64,000 nucleotides of DNA from Taenia hydatigena. Its lineage: Eukaryota > Platyhelminthes > Cestoda > Cyclophyllidea > Taeniidae. Under the pieces are notes generated by a model that was not told where the DNA came from, did no database searches, and saw nothing but the letters and a program-made list of their open reading frames with translations. Position 1 is the stretch's first letter. Each line of letters starts with the position of its first letter. Location: assembly GCA_036345935.2 (NCBI GenBank), contig JADWOT020000006.1:19504519-19568518 (forward strand), read 5' to 3'. Position numbers and translations under genes: made by a program. Shown in pieces: positions 11,465-26,400 of the stretch.

Positions 11465-14400
11465 CTTTAGTAAAGAAAGGCACTCACTTAAGCCAACAAT
11501 GTGCTTTAGTTTAAGCAGAAATAGCGCTGCCTTAACTTAAACTGGCCAGAAATTGTGCTAAGCATCGTGTGGTTTTAAGAGCTGCCTAAATAACACAAAC
11601 TATTTAAAGGATTTAAAAAATTTAGGAATTTATGGGGTAGAATCGCATAAAAAAAGACTGATTTTTTACTAATCGTCCTACTTAAAATGAAAGAAACGAT
11701 TGGATGCACAGTTAAACCGAAGTTCCAGCCAACACTTTGTAGAAGGAAGATGAGGAGATGCGGTTGCTTTACCTTGAAAACAGTAAATATAAATCATTTG
11801 AAAACAACAAATATAGTCTAAGGTTGATCTTACAGAAGAGTCAAAAATAACCTTTTTTTAACTTGATTAACTGGTGAACCACGGACCTGTTGACACGAAG
11901 GTAAATATGAAATAGGAATTTTCCTTTCTCAACAACAAGGTAAACTGACTCCAGAGCGTTATCTTAAACTGTCAGTGATTTGGCCCCACCATCTAGCTAA
12001 TTGTTCATTTAGGCGTTAAAATGTTCACTTCAGCTAACTAAATGGACCGAAAACATTCTCTATGAGGGATTCGATGGCTAATTTTGCTTAAAAATACCAT
12101 AATTTTTTAGCAACACTTTAGAAGGGAACCACAGAGGCCAAGTGATCTAGATGTTTGTTCTAATGGTCATTTTTGTAAGCAAAGTGAAGCACTAGCAGTG
12201 TACCACGCAAACAATTTCCTCTCTAATAATTTTTATGGATTAATTTACTCAGTTCGCCAGAATAATGCAATTTTGCCAGAATTTGCATTAAAAAGCTGTA
12301 ATATCAGTGGTGTACTTACAGCTACACGATGGCTTGAAGCCGAAAGCGCCTTTCGTGTAGGACAGTGTTATGATTTAGGGAAACAGAAACGCAAAAATCG
12401 ACTTTTGCTTGAATTTAGATAACAAATAATGCCGAACGATGTAGTATCCATCTAAATATGCTACAAAATTTAGTGTAAAATTTGCAGAACTTTATGATTT
12501 AATGGAGCCTTACAGACATTACTGTATAAACTGCTCCGTTCATTTGTAAAATGCTGATGACGTAAGTAATGCCCTTATTTGGGCTGTTTTTCTCCCTCAG
12601 TAATTTGAATGGCACAGGAGTAGAGAACAGTCTAACGTATTCCAAGTGAAATCTCTCGCTCTACGCCATCACTTTTTGAGATTAGGAATTTGTTTGAAAA
12701 ATTCACTCGTTCACAAGTGGCCTATTAACAACTAGTTTATTAATTCAAACACAAAGCCCACAATGCTCGCTTCTCTACATTTGCTATAATTGACTATTAG
12801 AGCCTCACTTTTAAGACGATTCCCACTAAGGAAAATTTGTGCTTTTATTCAAATTCATGCATATGTCCGTCCCTACCGAATCGTCAGTCACCGTGTAGGC
12901 TAAAGCCAAACTAATAAGGTTAATTTTTTTAAGCGAGTTTCCAGTTTTTGCTAGCCGCTAGAAGTTTCCTTACCTAGACATTGCGAGCATGCTACTTGTT
13001 CCACCTTATTTGACTGAACCCTGGTAAGAGATTGAGCTATCTATGCAAAAAGAGCATGCTTTTTAATCGTTTGTTCATCAAATTGCTTTGGTAACGAATT
13101 AAGAGTTAAGAATTGAAGATGGAATGAGTTTACGCGTCGAATGGTCACACAGTTATTGCAGTTAATTACTTGGATAAAAATATGCCGCAGCGAACGAAAT
13201 TTTTCAATGAATTTCTCAATGCATTTAATAGGTCACACGCCATTATTATTTTCTAGTAGGATATAAGCTTGTAATTGCCACTCCTTTTGCGGAGAAAATA
13301 ACATAACTCTCTTATCCCAATCACTCACCAATTCTGCTGCACTTATTTCTCATCTGTCTATTCTGTTTAGTAGGAGTAGAGTTCCTAGACTAAAATTATA
13401 AAAAGTTTTACGAGCTTGTTTTTTTTAAGCCTTTTATATACACTCTCATTGAGTCTCATCTGATTTGAAGGAAAAACGTGGAGAAACCTCCATAACAAGG
13501 TTAAGATCAATCAAATGTTCCATTCGAGAATAAAAGGAGCCTTATGGGTTGGCACTCTAGCTAGTGGGGCAACATAAATGTCGTACTTTCTTAAATACTC
13601 TGGTTAGGGTCTCGATAGTGGTTGCGTACACACCCAAAAACAGCAGTCTGTAGCCGTTAACTGTCAAGAAGAAACTAACAACAACTGCTTGAGGAAATGG
13701 TACCTAGGACATACGGAAGATGGAGTAGGACATCTCTCTCATTCCTCATCCTAATGTATGGCATAAGGTATTCTCGCATTCTTTATGTTACCCTATGTGA
13801 GTGGCCCCTTATTCCGACCGAATGACTAGACCTGGTAGTTTCGGGGGCATTACAAGTCCTATCAAGTTGGCGGATCTCGGTCATGATTGCTATTTGGCAC
13901 AGCGTGTGAACGACTCCGTCGGAGGAAGCCGCAAATAACAATTACTAGGTATTTAGAAGTGCAGATGTGTGCATCCTAGAAATGTAGAGTAGATTGTGAT
14001 TTAATCATTGGGAAATAATTACTCGTTCTTTTAATTTTCGATTAAAAAACTACTAAAAGGCTTGGGCGGTATAGGCTCTCCCAAAACCGTCTTTGATTAT
14101 GAAGACTCAGGGTGCCGCAAATACATACGTCGTAGCTTATGAAGTTTCCAAAAATGAAAGAAAAGCCTTTTATCAAATAATGAGCATACTTCATGGTTTT
14201 CTTCCACAAACTCGGTTTTCAAAAGACGACCTTTTTATAGACCCGCATCAAATAAGTCCTTCTTGGTTATATCCGCGCTGGAATGAACAATTCATTTGTA
14301 AAATAAGGCAGTTTTAAAACTTCTTCAACAATCCGACATTCAGAAAGAGAGTAGAGAAATAATACTAAGGCTTCTCTTTAAATAATCCACAAAATCATGG

Positions 14401-17400
14401 CTGATTATCAAGTATATTTAAGACCCGACTACTTACTTGAGTGATTAAGTAGTATTTGGCGTCGCCATTTCAGAATTAGCCCACTTAATTTTTAAACAAA
14501 AAACAATGAGCTTTCTTGAAGAATAGACGCTCAAATGCCTTATTTACTACGATGAAGATAAAATTCGCCGTATTAATCACCGAGGGAAGATCCTACCAGT
14601 AATAAGTCGTTTGCATTTTAAATTATTCATTATTAATATAATTATTTTTGCATTAATTTCTGCTTGGGAAAGAGAGATTTGGCGGAAAGGAAGACGAACA
14701 TATTAATAGTTAATCTGGGAAGAACTAAGAACCCAATTCTGTGTCAGAATTTTAAATGAATCATTAATGAAAATCACTTAATTCCTTGGCTCTAACAAGC
14801 TGAAAATACTTCCGAATGATAGAAGGCTAAAATAGACATTTTTGCCTGCATATCCAGCTCACTAAAAGCACCTCCAATGAACAGTGGAGTCGTATCGCCA
14901 TCGCTACACAGCGATAAGGCGAAAAGAAGGCTGAAATCTACTAAATTCGCAAATGGCAAGAAAAAGCCTTTATTAAGGAAAAAGTGCTTAGAATGCACTT
15001 GCATTAGAACGTCAACTAGCCTAAAGCAATGTCATGTCAATGGAACTTTCACAGAAGACCGCAACTTGATAACCAATTGAATCGCACAACGTGAAATCAC
15101 CTTCGTTTGAACCAAATGGCCTCCTGAAGTGATTAAAAATGACTGAATGCTTTTCGTGGCCCTCAAAGGAAGCCTAGAGAAGTGACTTAGAGAGCGGAAA
15201 GTTGCTTTGTTCCTCTCCCCCAGTCCAATGATCCTGTAAACCCTTTGGATGATACGAATAAGCGGTTTCTAGTGGTTCCACAGATTTTACACAAAATGTG
15301 CCTCAGGATTCCCAATTATGTTTACCAGATAGCACAATTTTAAAAGACAAAAATTTTCCTTGAACACACTCTCACTGAAAACGTACTGCTAAATTTTAAA
15401 ATTTGAGTCTTTGATCAAAACAGTCAAAAATGCATCAAGAACTGACAAGATCACATTCCTCTCTCGCTTTTTGACAAAATCACCTTCACGGATACCATTA
15501 GACACCGCTCAAAGGTAAAAATTTTACTGTGTTACTGCTCTTATACGGAATGCAGTAACCTAAAACTTGTTCCCGCCTTTTTTGAAAAAGAAGACTTGAT
15601 TTAAAATCCGTGAAAAATTGCCGCAACTTGAACCAGGTCTGCCTTTGGGGGCTGGTAAAAATCACTCTGTTCGAGAGTGTGTCTTTTATTAATGAGATGT
15701 GAAGCACTTCCAAGTACTTTAGGGTTGCAGTTTGCTGTACACACTTTCCGGCATCTCAAAATCACCAAAACAAGTTTTCACGTTTGATTCCAATAAATCC
15801 TTTCTGGCCAGAAGTAATTTTTTGAAAGTATTTTTACTCAAAGATTATAAATTTTGAAGACTTATGTCAGAAGTTTTTCTGGAGGTGTGATTACTTACCA
15901 TTGGTTGTCAATTAGCATGGCTGTCAAAGGAAGTTACGGTAAAATAAAGTGATATTGCAGTGAAAGGCAATAAAATTAATGCATCTTATAGTCTAACCGA
16001 TAAATGAAGAAAATACATATAAACTTATTTTGCCCTTTTTAGGAGGGGACATTATTTAGCCATCCGAATCGGCAGCAATGATAGGACTTTCAAACAAAGT
16101 GCAGTCACAGCATGGAACGAAATGGGCTACGCTTATGCGCTAAAGCGTCTTTTGCGTCAAGCTGTCAACCAGATACTGACTGCAAAGCACGCTTAATAAA
16201 ATTAGTGGCCTTTTAAAGAAATTAATAGGTTTTAGTGCCTGGGTCATCAGGAGCCATAAGTCACCAGATTACTCATTATACTTATGACAATAATCACCAT
16301 TTGGGGGTTGATAAAAGTATTAACTGTGCTGCTGATCGTCCGTGATCAGAAATCATCTAAAGCATCGAAGCAGATAAGCAGCTAATTATGGCTAAATCAA
16401 AAAAACTTATTAATTGGACTTGTCAATTTGTCAGATTGCTCGATGAGAGTAAAGAGCCACCAACAACCGCAGGTAATTTTAAGGCAATACATCGCTTGTC
16501 TTTGCGAATCGTTTTTAATTAAAGTTGCGGTAACAAAAATGGAGACATTTCAAGGGATTGATATGCATCTTGACCTTGGCGAAATTTTAATTCACTTGGT
16601 GGCAGAAGTGAAGCGTTCTTACGCATTTATGCAATTTCAAGGTAACATATCTTTTATTGCGTCAACTGGCCGGTATTCAAGGAGCATTCAAGTGCTTGCC
16701 ACCCTCAAAGCACCTAACTTATAGTGAATGCATTCCTTTTACTTTTCAGGATATCAATCGAGCTGATAATGCAAACAAAAAATCATTGGCGCATATAAGT
16801 CAGTTTAAGACCTTCCTCATTCTTCCCTGCAAATCGTCAAGTATGATGCCAAGAAGGTGGCCACACCACACAGATTATGAAGGTCGATCTGACTAAACAC
16901 AGGATTCCAAGAAAAACTCTCTTAACATTTTAACTCACCTGCGATTACCGCATGCTTTTTGAAGTGTTTATGATCCACTTGTCAAGTATGTCGTACATGT
17001 CAAAAATGTTGACCTGACTGATAACATGTAAATATTCATTTCAAGATCCACTTAGCCAATTTTTAAAAATAAATATAAACGGATGATCGTCATGGCTACG
17101 ACGTTTTGAAATGGACAAAAACAATGCGTCAAACACGACTGTTATAAGTTGCAAAATGTCAATTTAAATGATAACAGCAACTGAGAATGTGCAGATGTTT
17201 TCAGTGGGTTATGAGAGTAGGCATCGTTTTACCACGTAAAAGGACTGCTGTTAGCGGCCAAAACTACCCGAAAATAAGGAAGTAAATTAGTCGTTCAGAT
17301 ATTATAAAATGCCAAGACAATCGATGTTTGGACAATTCTAAGGAAAGATCGTGTATCATTTGTAAACACAAAATCCCTGATACTCGTTACGCATTTAATT

Positions 17401-17433
17401 TTAGCAGTGTTTAAAGGTCACCGTTGCACTTAC
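11465..17433 (-). other. Kv4 intron 3
   Basis: Intron of about 6 kb starting GTAAGT at 17433 and ending TAAAG at 11465. It holds a decayed LTR (about 13690-13854) and otherwise no feature I can support. Confidence 0.6.
13690..13854 (-). mobile_element. Probable decayed TRIM LTR
   Basis: The end of this stretch (GACCGAATGACTAGACCTGGTAG, then GGGGGCATTACA) matches the LTR terminus ACCGGTAG...GCATTACA. The part before it (ACCCTATGTGAGTGGCC) resembles the LTR segment CTAGGGCAATATGGCC. The outer boundary near 13690 is a guess and no target-site duplication was found. Confidence 0.35.
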
Positions 17434-17811
17434 CACAGCCTGCTCAAGACAGAATAGAAGGTGTACGAGAAGGATCTGAGTCTCCTCATTGGTTGGGATG
17501 TGTCGAACATAGTTGACAGCGGCTGTGATAGCGCGATGATAGTTAATTGTCGTCGGCGGGGGCGTCGTGATCCTTGATAGCGACATGGTTGATAACGAAT
17601 CCTCCGACTTCACAGAGCAGAGCACCTTTTCCTTCATTTCTGTTGGCGAAGGTGGCGGTAGGCTGGAGAGATTCTTCATAAATCGAATGACGAGAGGATT
17701 AACAGACAGCGTTGAGGCCGCGTTCATGGAATCGGTAGACTGGCTCGGTGAGTGTAAGTGCGAGTGACTAACCACGGATTTTGCCTGGTTCACTCGTGCT
17801 AGACGCGCCTT
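17434..17811 (-). CDS. Kv4 (Shal) exon 3, start of cytoplasmic C terminus
   Basis: A 126-codon exon in phase 0 at both ends. The acceptor is TTGCAATACAG before AAG and the donor is GCTGTG followed by GTAAGT. It begins KARLARVNQAKS, equivalent to the KARLARIRAAKS just after S6 in vertebrate Kv4. It ends with EETQILLVHLLFCLEQA, aligning with the ETQHHHLLHCLEKTT motif, which in mammals contains the dileucine dendritic-targeting signal. Between them is a Ser/Pro/Thr-rich linker (for example SLPPPSPTEM, RITTPPPTT) with many possible phosphorylation sites. Splice sites and flanking motifs make this exon secure; the linker itself is poorly conserved, as expected. Confidence 0.88.
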
Positions 17812-20800
17812 CTGTATTGCAAGATAAAACAATTCTCAACGTGCTAAACTGCCCATTTACCTACGGTATTTTTTATATCCTGATAAAAATCACTTCAGTT
17901 CGTGTGGTATTGTCTGAGGTTTTCTGATAAAAGAATGTCAGGCATAGGTGTTGTAAATGACAAGGCTCCCAATTACATATTTTTAGTCCTCAGGCGATTT
18001 GTAGCCAGAATGGTATCACTTGAAGCGATTCTAGGTGGCATATTCCAATGCAGCAGGCTACGTTTATTCAAGTAGAAGAATAACTAGCTTCTGAGACTTT
18101 GAAGCCGACTTCAACTCGCCTCGTCAAGCAGATCTATGATGAGCAGAATTTAAAGGCCAGATAAAGGAGTGTCGACAGGAATGAAGAACACTGATGCACA
18201 CCAATTCATTTTAATGTCCGAGGATAACGTTGAGCCACATTTTAATAAGGAAGGCGCATGTCTAAGTCGTTCATCATAGACGTCCTTCTTCGCACGTTGC
18301 TTGACACTCATGTTTGAGAGTAAATGCATAAATGCGCATTTAGAGGCCAAATAAAAACAAAACTTCATTATAATGTAGATAACAAAGTAGATTACAAAAA
18401 TCATGCCTTTTAACCTTAACTGTAGCATAAAAGAAAGACTTTTGGATAGCCTCAATGACAAGACGTTGAATGTAATTCGCATTTCACAGAATATCACGTG
18501 TTTCCTCTTTAATGCAAAGCATAAAGCGCCAACGTTCGTGTCCTACGGCATCAAAAGAGCTAATCGGATCAACCCCAAACTGCCTTTTTAAAAAACTCCT
18601 ATTAGCGAGACTTTATGCAGTAGTAGGTGACAGGAGAGGGATACATTATTACCCGCCATTATCTACTGAAGGTCATACTTCAGCCACCTTTACTCAAGAC
18701 AGTACCGCGGTAATGTGATGAGATGCTCTGTCTATCAGGAGGAAAGTATTTGAACGACCCACGCATTTTATGGAAGACCGGATGGTCTAACACACATCAT
18801 GGCAGTCATTTATTCCAACGCACTGAACCTTCCCTTATCAAGGGTTGGTTGACTGTGCTTCAGGTGCGAGGTGACCCTAAGGATGCACAGTATTGGTAAG
18901 CATCCGACGAAGGCGAAGTAGCAGGACACATTAACCAGAAGTGGGTTAAAGGGGTGCAAATCACCGTCTTTTACAGATACGTCGAGCTCAGAAGGTCCAT
19001 TCGTTTTACTTGGAAGTAATGTGCCGTGAACAGCACTAATGATTAAGTAAATTGTTTGTACCTACATGAACTGGTCATTAAAAGTAAGTGAATTCAAGGA
19101 AATAAGTGCCAAATTCCAGACAATAATGAGTGATAGGAAGCAAGCTCAATAACTGCCAACTTGTTAAGCACTTCTGGACCATACGCCTTTAAAAAGGCCA
19201 CCACAAAAGGCTGTTTTCCTACAGCCTCATTCAGAGTCGAATTTTTCTGTTTAAACAGTTAACAACTGGCAGATTTTTAAAATTCCTTTAGAATATTGCT
19301 CTAGACGTAATTCATGGGAGGTAGTCTGGTGATAAGGCGAATTGGGTGATGCCCAAATGTCAGCTCCACCATCTTACAGGGCGTGCCAGCTAATGGGTTG
19401 AGTAGCCCACTCTGCTTTCAGATTCCATTTGGTAGGCGAAGTGAGGATGCACGTAACTCCTCCAAACTTTACGCATTACCCACTTATGTGCTCGGGCAGG
19501 AGTAAAGAGTCACAGTTAAAAACTGCCAAGGTTGGTGCTATTACTTGAAATATAAATGAATTTTTTTAAACCAAGATTGACAAGTAGGAGCATTGCTATT
19601 GCCTGGGCTATGGAATAATAGCTGGTTAGCTCTTTTGTCAGCTTACCGTGGATCAACTCCTGCGCCAGTCGTCAGATCTTTTACTTGTTGATTATGGACT
19701 ATTGTGGGATCCCTATCACTTAAAAATGCATGCGAGTGAACTCACGCACCAAATTTGGCGTTGCGTGTGAGTGTCTGATGTCAGTGTTAAGAAAAGGTTA
19801 CCACTGCTTGAAGCTGGATACGAAATACATGGAAGGGGCCAGTTGGTATCTTCCTCCCGGTTCCCCTACTCAAGTGTTCTCCCAGCTTCCACGTTGGTGA
19901 AACGAGGCTCCCCTCACAGCACTGAAGCCACTGGTCTTCCAGTTCTTTTACACTTATAATAAAGCCTTCAAAATGAATCGAATTTGAGCTATCAAGCAGC
20001 AAAAGGTCTTAACTAGAAAAATATGTTTAGAATTTTAAATTGAATTTTCCTTTTTTTGACTTTAATTTTTTTCATTGTTTGGACAAATTTCAAATTCTGA
20101 TATAAATCACTGCTAAAATGACAAGGATAATTTGTTGCATGACAAATGAGTGCAAAAAAACAAAATCGATGGCTTTCATTTAAGTCCCAACAAACAAGTT
20201 TATTTATCCCTTATTCAAAATGCTCAAACTTTCTTCAAATTGAAGTAAAAGGCCTTTTGAAATGGCCTGTTCAAAGTACATGACTATCTGTTCAAATGAT
20301 CGAAATCTTTAAAAGCCACCATTTCGAACTGTTATGAAATGAGAAAAAAAAACAAGGAACATGTGAGTCTATCTGTGAGTAAGTGGGATAGTTGTTTGAA
20401 TTTAACCGGAGGTTTTTTCCAACCTTATTGTCTGAATTAAGGCCAAAAGCGAGTAGTCTACAATTGCCTAAATTTCCTTGACCACCTAATCTAATGGGGA
20501 TAACGTCTACGCGGTGGTCAAATCTTGCATAAATCAATGCCCAATTTTTGCCCAAGACCAAGAATGAGATGTAAAATCAACGTAAGCATCTGACCCGGCA
20601 ACTACAACGTAGCGGGTCGTCTAAAAAGACCCAAGTTTGGGAATTATAGCAGCCGTGCAGAGCCAAGTAGGAAAGAGCATCGAGGAATTCCCGTGGAAAA
20701 TTAGGGTCGATTGAGGAACGCAGAGGTGTGCCTTTTGCGCTGTTGCGAAATTGCAGTTAATTACAACCTCTCAAGCGTCTCCTCTCCTCACTAAGTGAAT

Positions 20801-23313
20801 GTTCTGTTCAATAATTTGTTGGCATAAAGTTACCTAGTAAGTTTGCCTGCTTTTGTATAATAAAATAAAATTATTGCCGGGAGGTCATAGGACAAAGCAG
20901 TACCTTCTGCTTCATCCTTGCAACCGAGTTCAACTCGGTTTTTTAAAGCAGAAAAGCTTCGCTGACTTTCAACAACTTCACCTCACAACAAATGCGGTGA
21001 GAATTCAAAAGACTGGGAAGGTGTTGGAGGGAACAATTTGTGGTAGGGGTTAACTGAAGCACTGGTGCGCTTTATAATGGATTCCTGTCAACAGTGAAGA
21101 ATTACAGGCTATTACACCTTGGTGCACCAAAAACTAAGTTCACTTTCTCCGATCGCTTGACAGTTTTGAGGCGAGGATAGATAATGTTGGACATGTTAAT
21201 GGAAGGAATGCAAGCCAATGGGGTATACTTCATCTTCTATTTTAGGCATTCAAATGATCGTTTGTCATTGCTGCCAAATCTTTCCAAGAGTTCTCATTTT
21301 CCGTTACGCATTTAACTTTGCTTGCTACTGTGTTTAGGTTTAAGTTCTTAGATTATTTGTACAAAAGAAAAGCAATGGAGGTACAAGGATTCGTTTTCAA
21401 TTAGCAGATTTGTAACGCAATTTTTGGTAGAGACATTGCCAATGGAGAAGAATAGGGCATTTGGGAGGAAGGGGGAGGAGGAGTGTGAGAGGTTCTAATT
21501 TCCCTACTTCGTGGTTATGCGGTGAGGATCATAGCTGCCGCGAAGTAGCATAAAATTGGCGACAGATTTTTATAAATTTACTCGAGAGGGGACGAACATC
21601 GTAAAAATAATTAAGCACAAACTTTTTTCCTCAACCTGCTCTTTAATAAATATATTTTTACTCATAGAGGCGTTGTTATAAGGGCTTCAATGCTCGATCC
21701 CGTGGATTTGCAACAAATCTTCCCCTCTGTGTTCAACAGATCATCCTTCTCTATCGAAAATCATACGTGAAGGCGTCTTTTAAATCACTAGTAAACGGCC
21801 ACCGTGCTTTTGCCGTCTTACCCATTGATGGTACAGCTACTGTAGGCGGTAGAACGACCAAAGTCAGAATGTTCATCTCTTGTGCCAAAGTGACAACTTT
21901 AGGGGAACTGGTGAGGTGATACCATTGCAATCGGGCGAATCGGTCAGGTAATAACGAATGCTGCTCAGGCCGTAAATAGAAAATAAACCGTTCTCAAAGC
22001 AATTCGGAGCTAATGATTTTTTTTAATTTTCAACGGTCACGGTTAAGACACCCGTTGTAAAATTCATAGCATTAGACTACCCGCCATTGGGAGAGTGGAT
22101 CGGAGGGCAACGAAGAAGAGTCAGCCTACTCATTTTCATCTCTACGTTGCATCTGGATAAATTAACAAAAAACAGGAGGGTAAAAGAAAACTAGAACAAT
22201 TAGTAGGGATGAACGATTAAACGTTTATTAATTTATTGTTGGGTTTAAAAGCCTTGCTTCTCATTTCGATTTTATTGTGACTACTGATCTCCTAAAATAA
22301 CTTGAAGGTGGTGCTTCATCAATAATTTGGTATTGAGCACAAAATAACTGAGTTGTGCGAGAAAAAAATAAACTTATTCTATAAATTTTTACAAAAAATA
22401 CGGAGAGGGAGGAGGTGATGAGGCACCATCCTCCACTCTTTCCTTCATCTTCAAGTGCAATCTTCTCTGCAGACAAGTTTTTAGAAGATAAGAGATCCTG
22501 TTGAATGTGGGGCCTTTGTAAAAACTGGATTTTCTTCCTACTGATTAACTAGTTATGACTGTATCAAAGCAACAAACGACCGATGCAATTGCTACATGGC
22601 AAAAATTGCTTCCACTGTCCATCGCGTCCAAACACCCTGTGTGAGGCTGACGCCTTGAGAGGTGTCGTGCACGCCTTAAGGCGCGGTCTAGGTGTCATGT
22701 GGACGGTTTGGAAGTAGGCAACATCGTACAGTGGTCTGCCTAATGGTGCAGAACGAAAGCCCCTTCCAATCGTAAGTCAGCTATTAGATGATTAAAAACG
22801 GAGTTCCTTAATGACGCAGATAGAAAATGCGAAAAACGAATTGGTATTGGGGAAATCAACCTTCATCAGAGCCTCCTTTAACTGGCTTTCCACTGGCATT
22901 TAAGGTAGACGAAAGTAAAATGCTCAATCAGCAGCACGGGAAATTTATAGCAGCTTTTGACATGTGTCGATAGCGGTACGTACTTCTAAAACCTTCTCAA
23001 AAATAAAAAGCCCTTCTGGAAGAGAGGGATCCTTGATACCGCAGGCCGCATCTTCAAATTTGTCAACATCCGGATCGAATTGAAGTTCGAGTCAGATCAA
23101 CTAGATCCAACCTGCATTTTAGTAGATGGTTTTTAAATGCAGTAAGATGAAGGTTAGTGTAGAATATTTTTGATCACATGCCATAAGTCGAGCAGTTTCC
23201 ATTCCCAATTTATTTTATTTCATTCCCTTCTTTCAGGGAGGACTAAAAAGGTCTTCACCAGCTAATTGTCAGAGTCAAACCCAATTAAGGTTATACGTAG
23301 AATATATTCTGAC
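17812..23313 (-). other. Kv4 intron 2
   Basis: Intron of about 5.5 kb between the S6 exon and the C-terminal exons. Its donor is AAG followed by GTCAGA, a weak but usable site. I see no nested gene or recognisable repeat. Confidence 0.6.
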
Positions 23314-23476
23314 CTTTTGAGTTCTCCTCTTATCCGAACGTTGATTCTGTTGGTAGATGCGATTGAAGTTGGAGACAATGACGGGAACGGGGAGTGCGAT
23401 GACGAGGACTCCCGAGAGAGAGCAGATTCCTCCCACCACCTTGCCCATTATTGTTGAGGGCACCATATCCCCGTAT
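23314..23476 (-). CDS. Kv4 (Shal) exon 2, selectivity filter and S6
   Basis: A 163 nt exon. Its first base completes the glycine codon begun in exon 1, so the filter reads TLGYGDMVP across the junction. It encodes the end of the pore loop, the S6 helix with the PVPVIV gating hinge, and the post-S6 segment [17 protein letters not shown], which is nearly identical to other Kv4 channels. The acceptor is TTTCTTTAG at 23477, with phase 2 entry and phase 0 exit. The GYGD motif marks potassium selectivity and the DMVP residues that follow are typical of Kv4. The exon cannot function alone and is unambiguous in the model. Confidence 0.95.
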
Positions 23477-26400
23477 CTAAAGAAAAAAAGTTTCTTACCA
23501 CTTTTGTGTGAGATTTAAATGATATATTTAAGAATTTTGGTTTTGGTGAGACATTGTCGGTTTTAACTAAATAAGGTAACGTGGTTGTTTGAAAACGCTG
23601 TGTTATCCGTTTTAGTAGTCGATGCTACTACTAGGCAGTTTTGGAGCGCCAATAATGAAACGTAAAATATATTTTTTGAGCGTCGTCTTCAATAGCTGTA
23701 ACCATGTTGCCTTCATGTTACTCACCCATTAATAAGTAGTATAATGTGACGTTGTGGTAGTAAATATGCATTTGAAGCAAAAACCAATGATGCAATGTCA
23801 CCGAAAATTACAAAATTCCCAATGGCGTTTCAGATTTTGATTTGTTTGCTGAAATTTTAACCTAAAGAAGCCCGTATCGCACATGTATCCTATTTAAGGC
23901 TTTAAGGGAGAAAAAATGTCCAAAACCCATTTAAGTCAAAACATCTCAACATTTTGGAAAATTTAATAAAAAGAGGTCAACCACTAGTGTTTCATTCGTC
24001 TCGGGTTCTTGTTGCAATCTTACACAAAGTTCAAAAACAATATTTAACAAAGTATTGCGGAATAATGGAAGCATTTCTAGGCAATTTTTTAGGTAAGATT
24101 TTTTAGGCTCCAAAATTTTGATGACTGAAGAGATAAGAATATGGTCTTGCATGTTCTAAACTATGAAGAACCAAAGCGGAAGCCCTTAACTGCTTCGAGG
24201 TTAAAATCTTGATGGTGTCTTCTTGGGAGTGACGCTGATCATATTTATTTGCTAACAAAGGAAGATAGAAACATGATGTGTCTCTTATACGGTATTTTGG
24301 TCCTCTCCTCATGTTAGGTTTGTGATGCATTTGGGTGCTTGCGCTTGTGCTAACTGATGGGTTTCCTCTCAAACTCTGTAACACCAGACAAACAAAATAG
24401 TAAAAGGTTTCAGAGGAGAGAATTCGGTACCTTTTTTCTGTAGCCATTTGTTCCACTTTGATCGAATCTCTATTCAATTTGATGCTTCCTTCACCTCCGC
24501 CTCCTTCCGTGGAGGAGAAAATTGGTCGCGTATCTGCTTAGCTCAGAGCACTGGTGACTGTTTAGCAAGAGGAATGTCGCCGTACATGTTTAAATCAAAT
24601 TTCTTCCCAAAGTTAAATCCAGATTTAGTGAGAGAAACAATGGTAGAGGATTTTTTGCACTGATGTGTCTCGGGTGGCGGCGTGGCTGCCAGCGTGATAC
24701 ACGCCTTATTGATCTTAAGGCTGTCGCAAGCTAGAGCATAAACCGATTTAAACTCCCACTCATTACTTATTCATCACTCTCTTCGTGGTCGTAATATTAG
24801 CCGTCACCTCCGCTCTGCAGCCTCCTTTCCCCAATCGGAGCAATTCCAGAAGGTCCGCCAGAATGGGAGGCAGATTTCAAGTGACGAGCTCTCCAACGCC
24901 ACTGCCACTGGTGAAGAGCATTGACTCATAATTTCGATTTCTATGGCCAGTAATCTATTTGAAGAGCTAGTGACGACAAATCACCCCTACGACACCAATT
25001 TAAATGCCGGTGCTGAAGTTACTCGGGTAGGGTTAGAAATGCAGACAGAAAACCCTATTTTTGACAAATCTCTCTTCCCCTACACTCGCTCCCTCTACGC
25101 CACCTTGTCGTCTGTCCAAGCAACCATAAGAGAACGGTTGAGTAATTATGCTTTGACAGCACAGTTTTGAGTTTTAGTAAAAATCCACTTAAAGGCCACT
25201 CTGATTTGAAATTTCATTCCTGATTCAACCTAGTATCGCCATTTTAACGTCGCCTATTTTAGCCACTACAATCTGTGGAACAAAAAGTAGGAGAACAATC
25301 AAGGCAGCTATGAATAATACACCAATTACTGCTTTTAGCTTCTGTTATCCTTCAGCTGAGTAAGGTGGCCACCTTAACTTATACGCGGCTGTCAATTATT
25401 CATCAGGATGGTTGTCATGCATGCAGATGTCTACCTAGGAGATGTTTCATCTTAAGTAGGGCGCAAAAGAAGTTATCTGTGGCTAAGCAATGGACATATC
25501 TTGAGAGGCGAGCAGTAGAGACGAAACTTATGACAGCCCTGACGCCACCGGCTCGCCTTCCCCTTCCAGTAGGAAATGTGCCCTTAACACACCTCCTCTA
25601 TATATCCCTGTCGTGTGAAGCCTGTCTGCTCTTTTCAAGGATAAAAAGGCAAATTTATTAATAATCTTTGACCTCCTTTTCCTCTTTAATAAATATGTCA
25701 GTATCTGAAGGTTAAACCAGCCAGGAGTTGTCCACATCTGTGGAATACTTCAGTTAGCTCCTTTGGCAGTGAAATAATTTGAGCCGTATTTTGCGATACT
25801 TTAATGAGATTTGTTGAGGGCAATGAAACTTTGTGCCAAGTTAAGGGGTCAAATTACCACTACGTGGGCGAGGTTCTCTTTAAGTAGTGCTGAATATAAA
25901 TGGGGCATTACCGTTTCCTCTCGCTCCTTTGCACCAGAAAAAAGTACAAAAATACTTTGGCCAATTTTATAGTTATTATCCCATTTAGAGAATAAGTACG
26001 AAGGGAGAATGCGATTATATGAATAAACGCCACCCACTAATCCAAGCCAGAGGTAACACCTTCTAAGTGGTTCAGGACGTCCCTTTATTCACTAATGAAC
26101 GCATTACGACATCATGTTCCCAATTAAAATTTACAGGCCCCACACAGCATACCTCTCAGTGAACTGATATTTATTTTACTACCTAACTTAACACCTTGGG
26201 CTCTTCGATCTCTGTGGTTTGCAATTTGGCCCTGCGGCGTGTCGAGCCATGCCCATATCTCCGCTGGCCCTCCTGAACACCAGCATTTTAGGATTCCTCT
26301 ATGTTTTTTAGGTTTCGTGAATAACTTAAGGCTGTTTAAAATATTTTGATCAAGTATTCGTTCCGATCAAAAATTTTACTGGTCTTTTTCAGAAAATATT

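Noticed and set aside
17567..17767. Plus-strand frame opposite Kv4 exon 3
   Set aside because: It is the antisense shadow of a well-supported coding exon.
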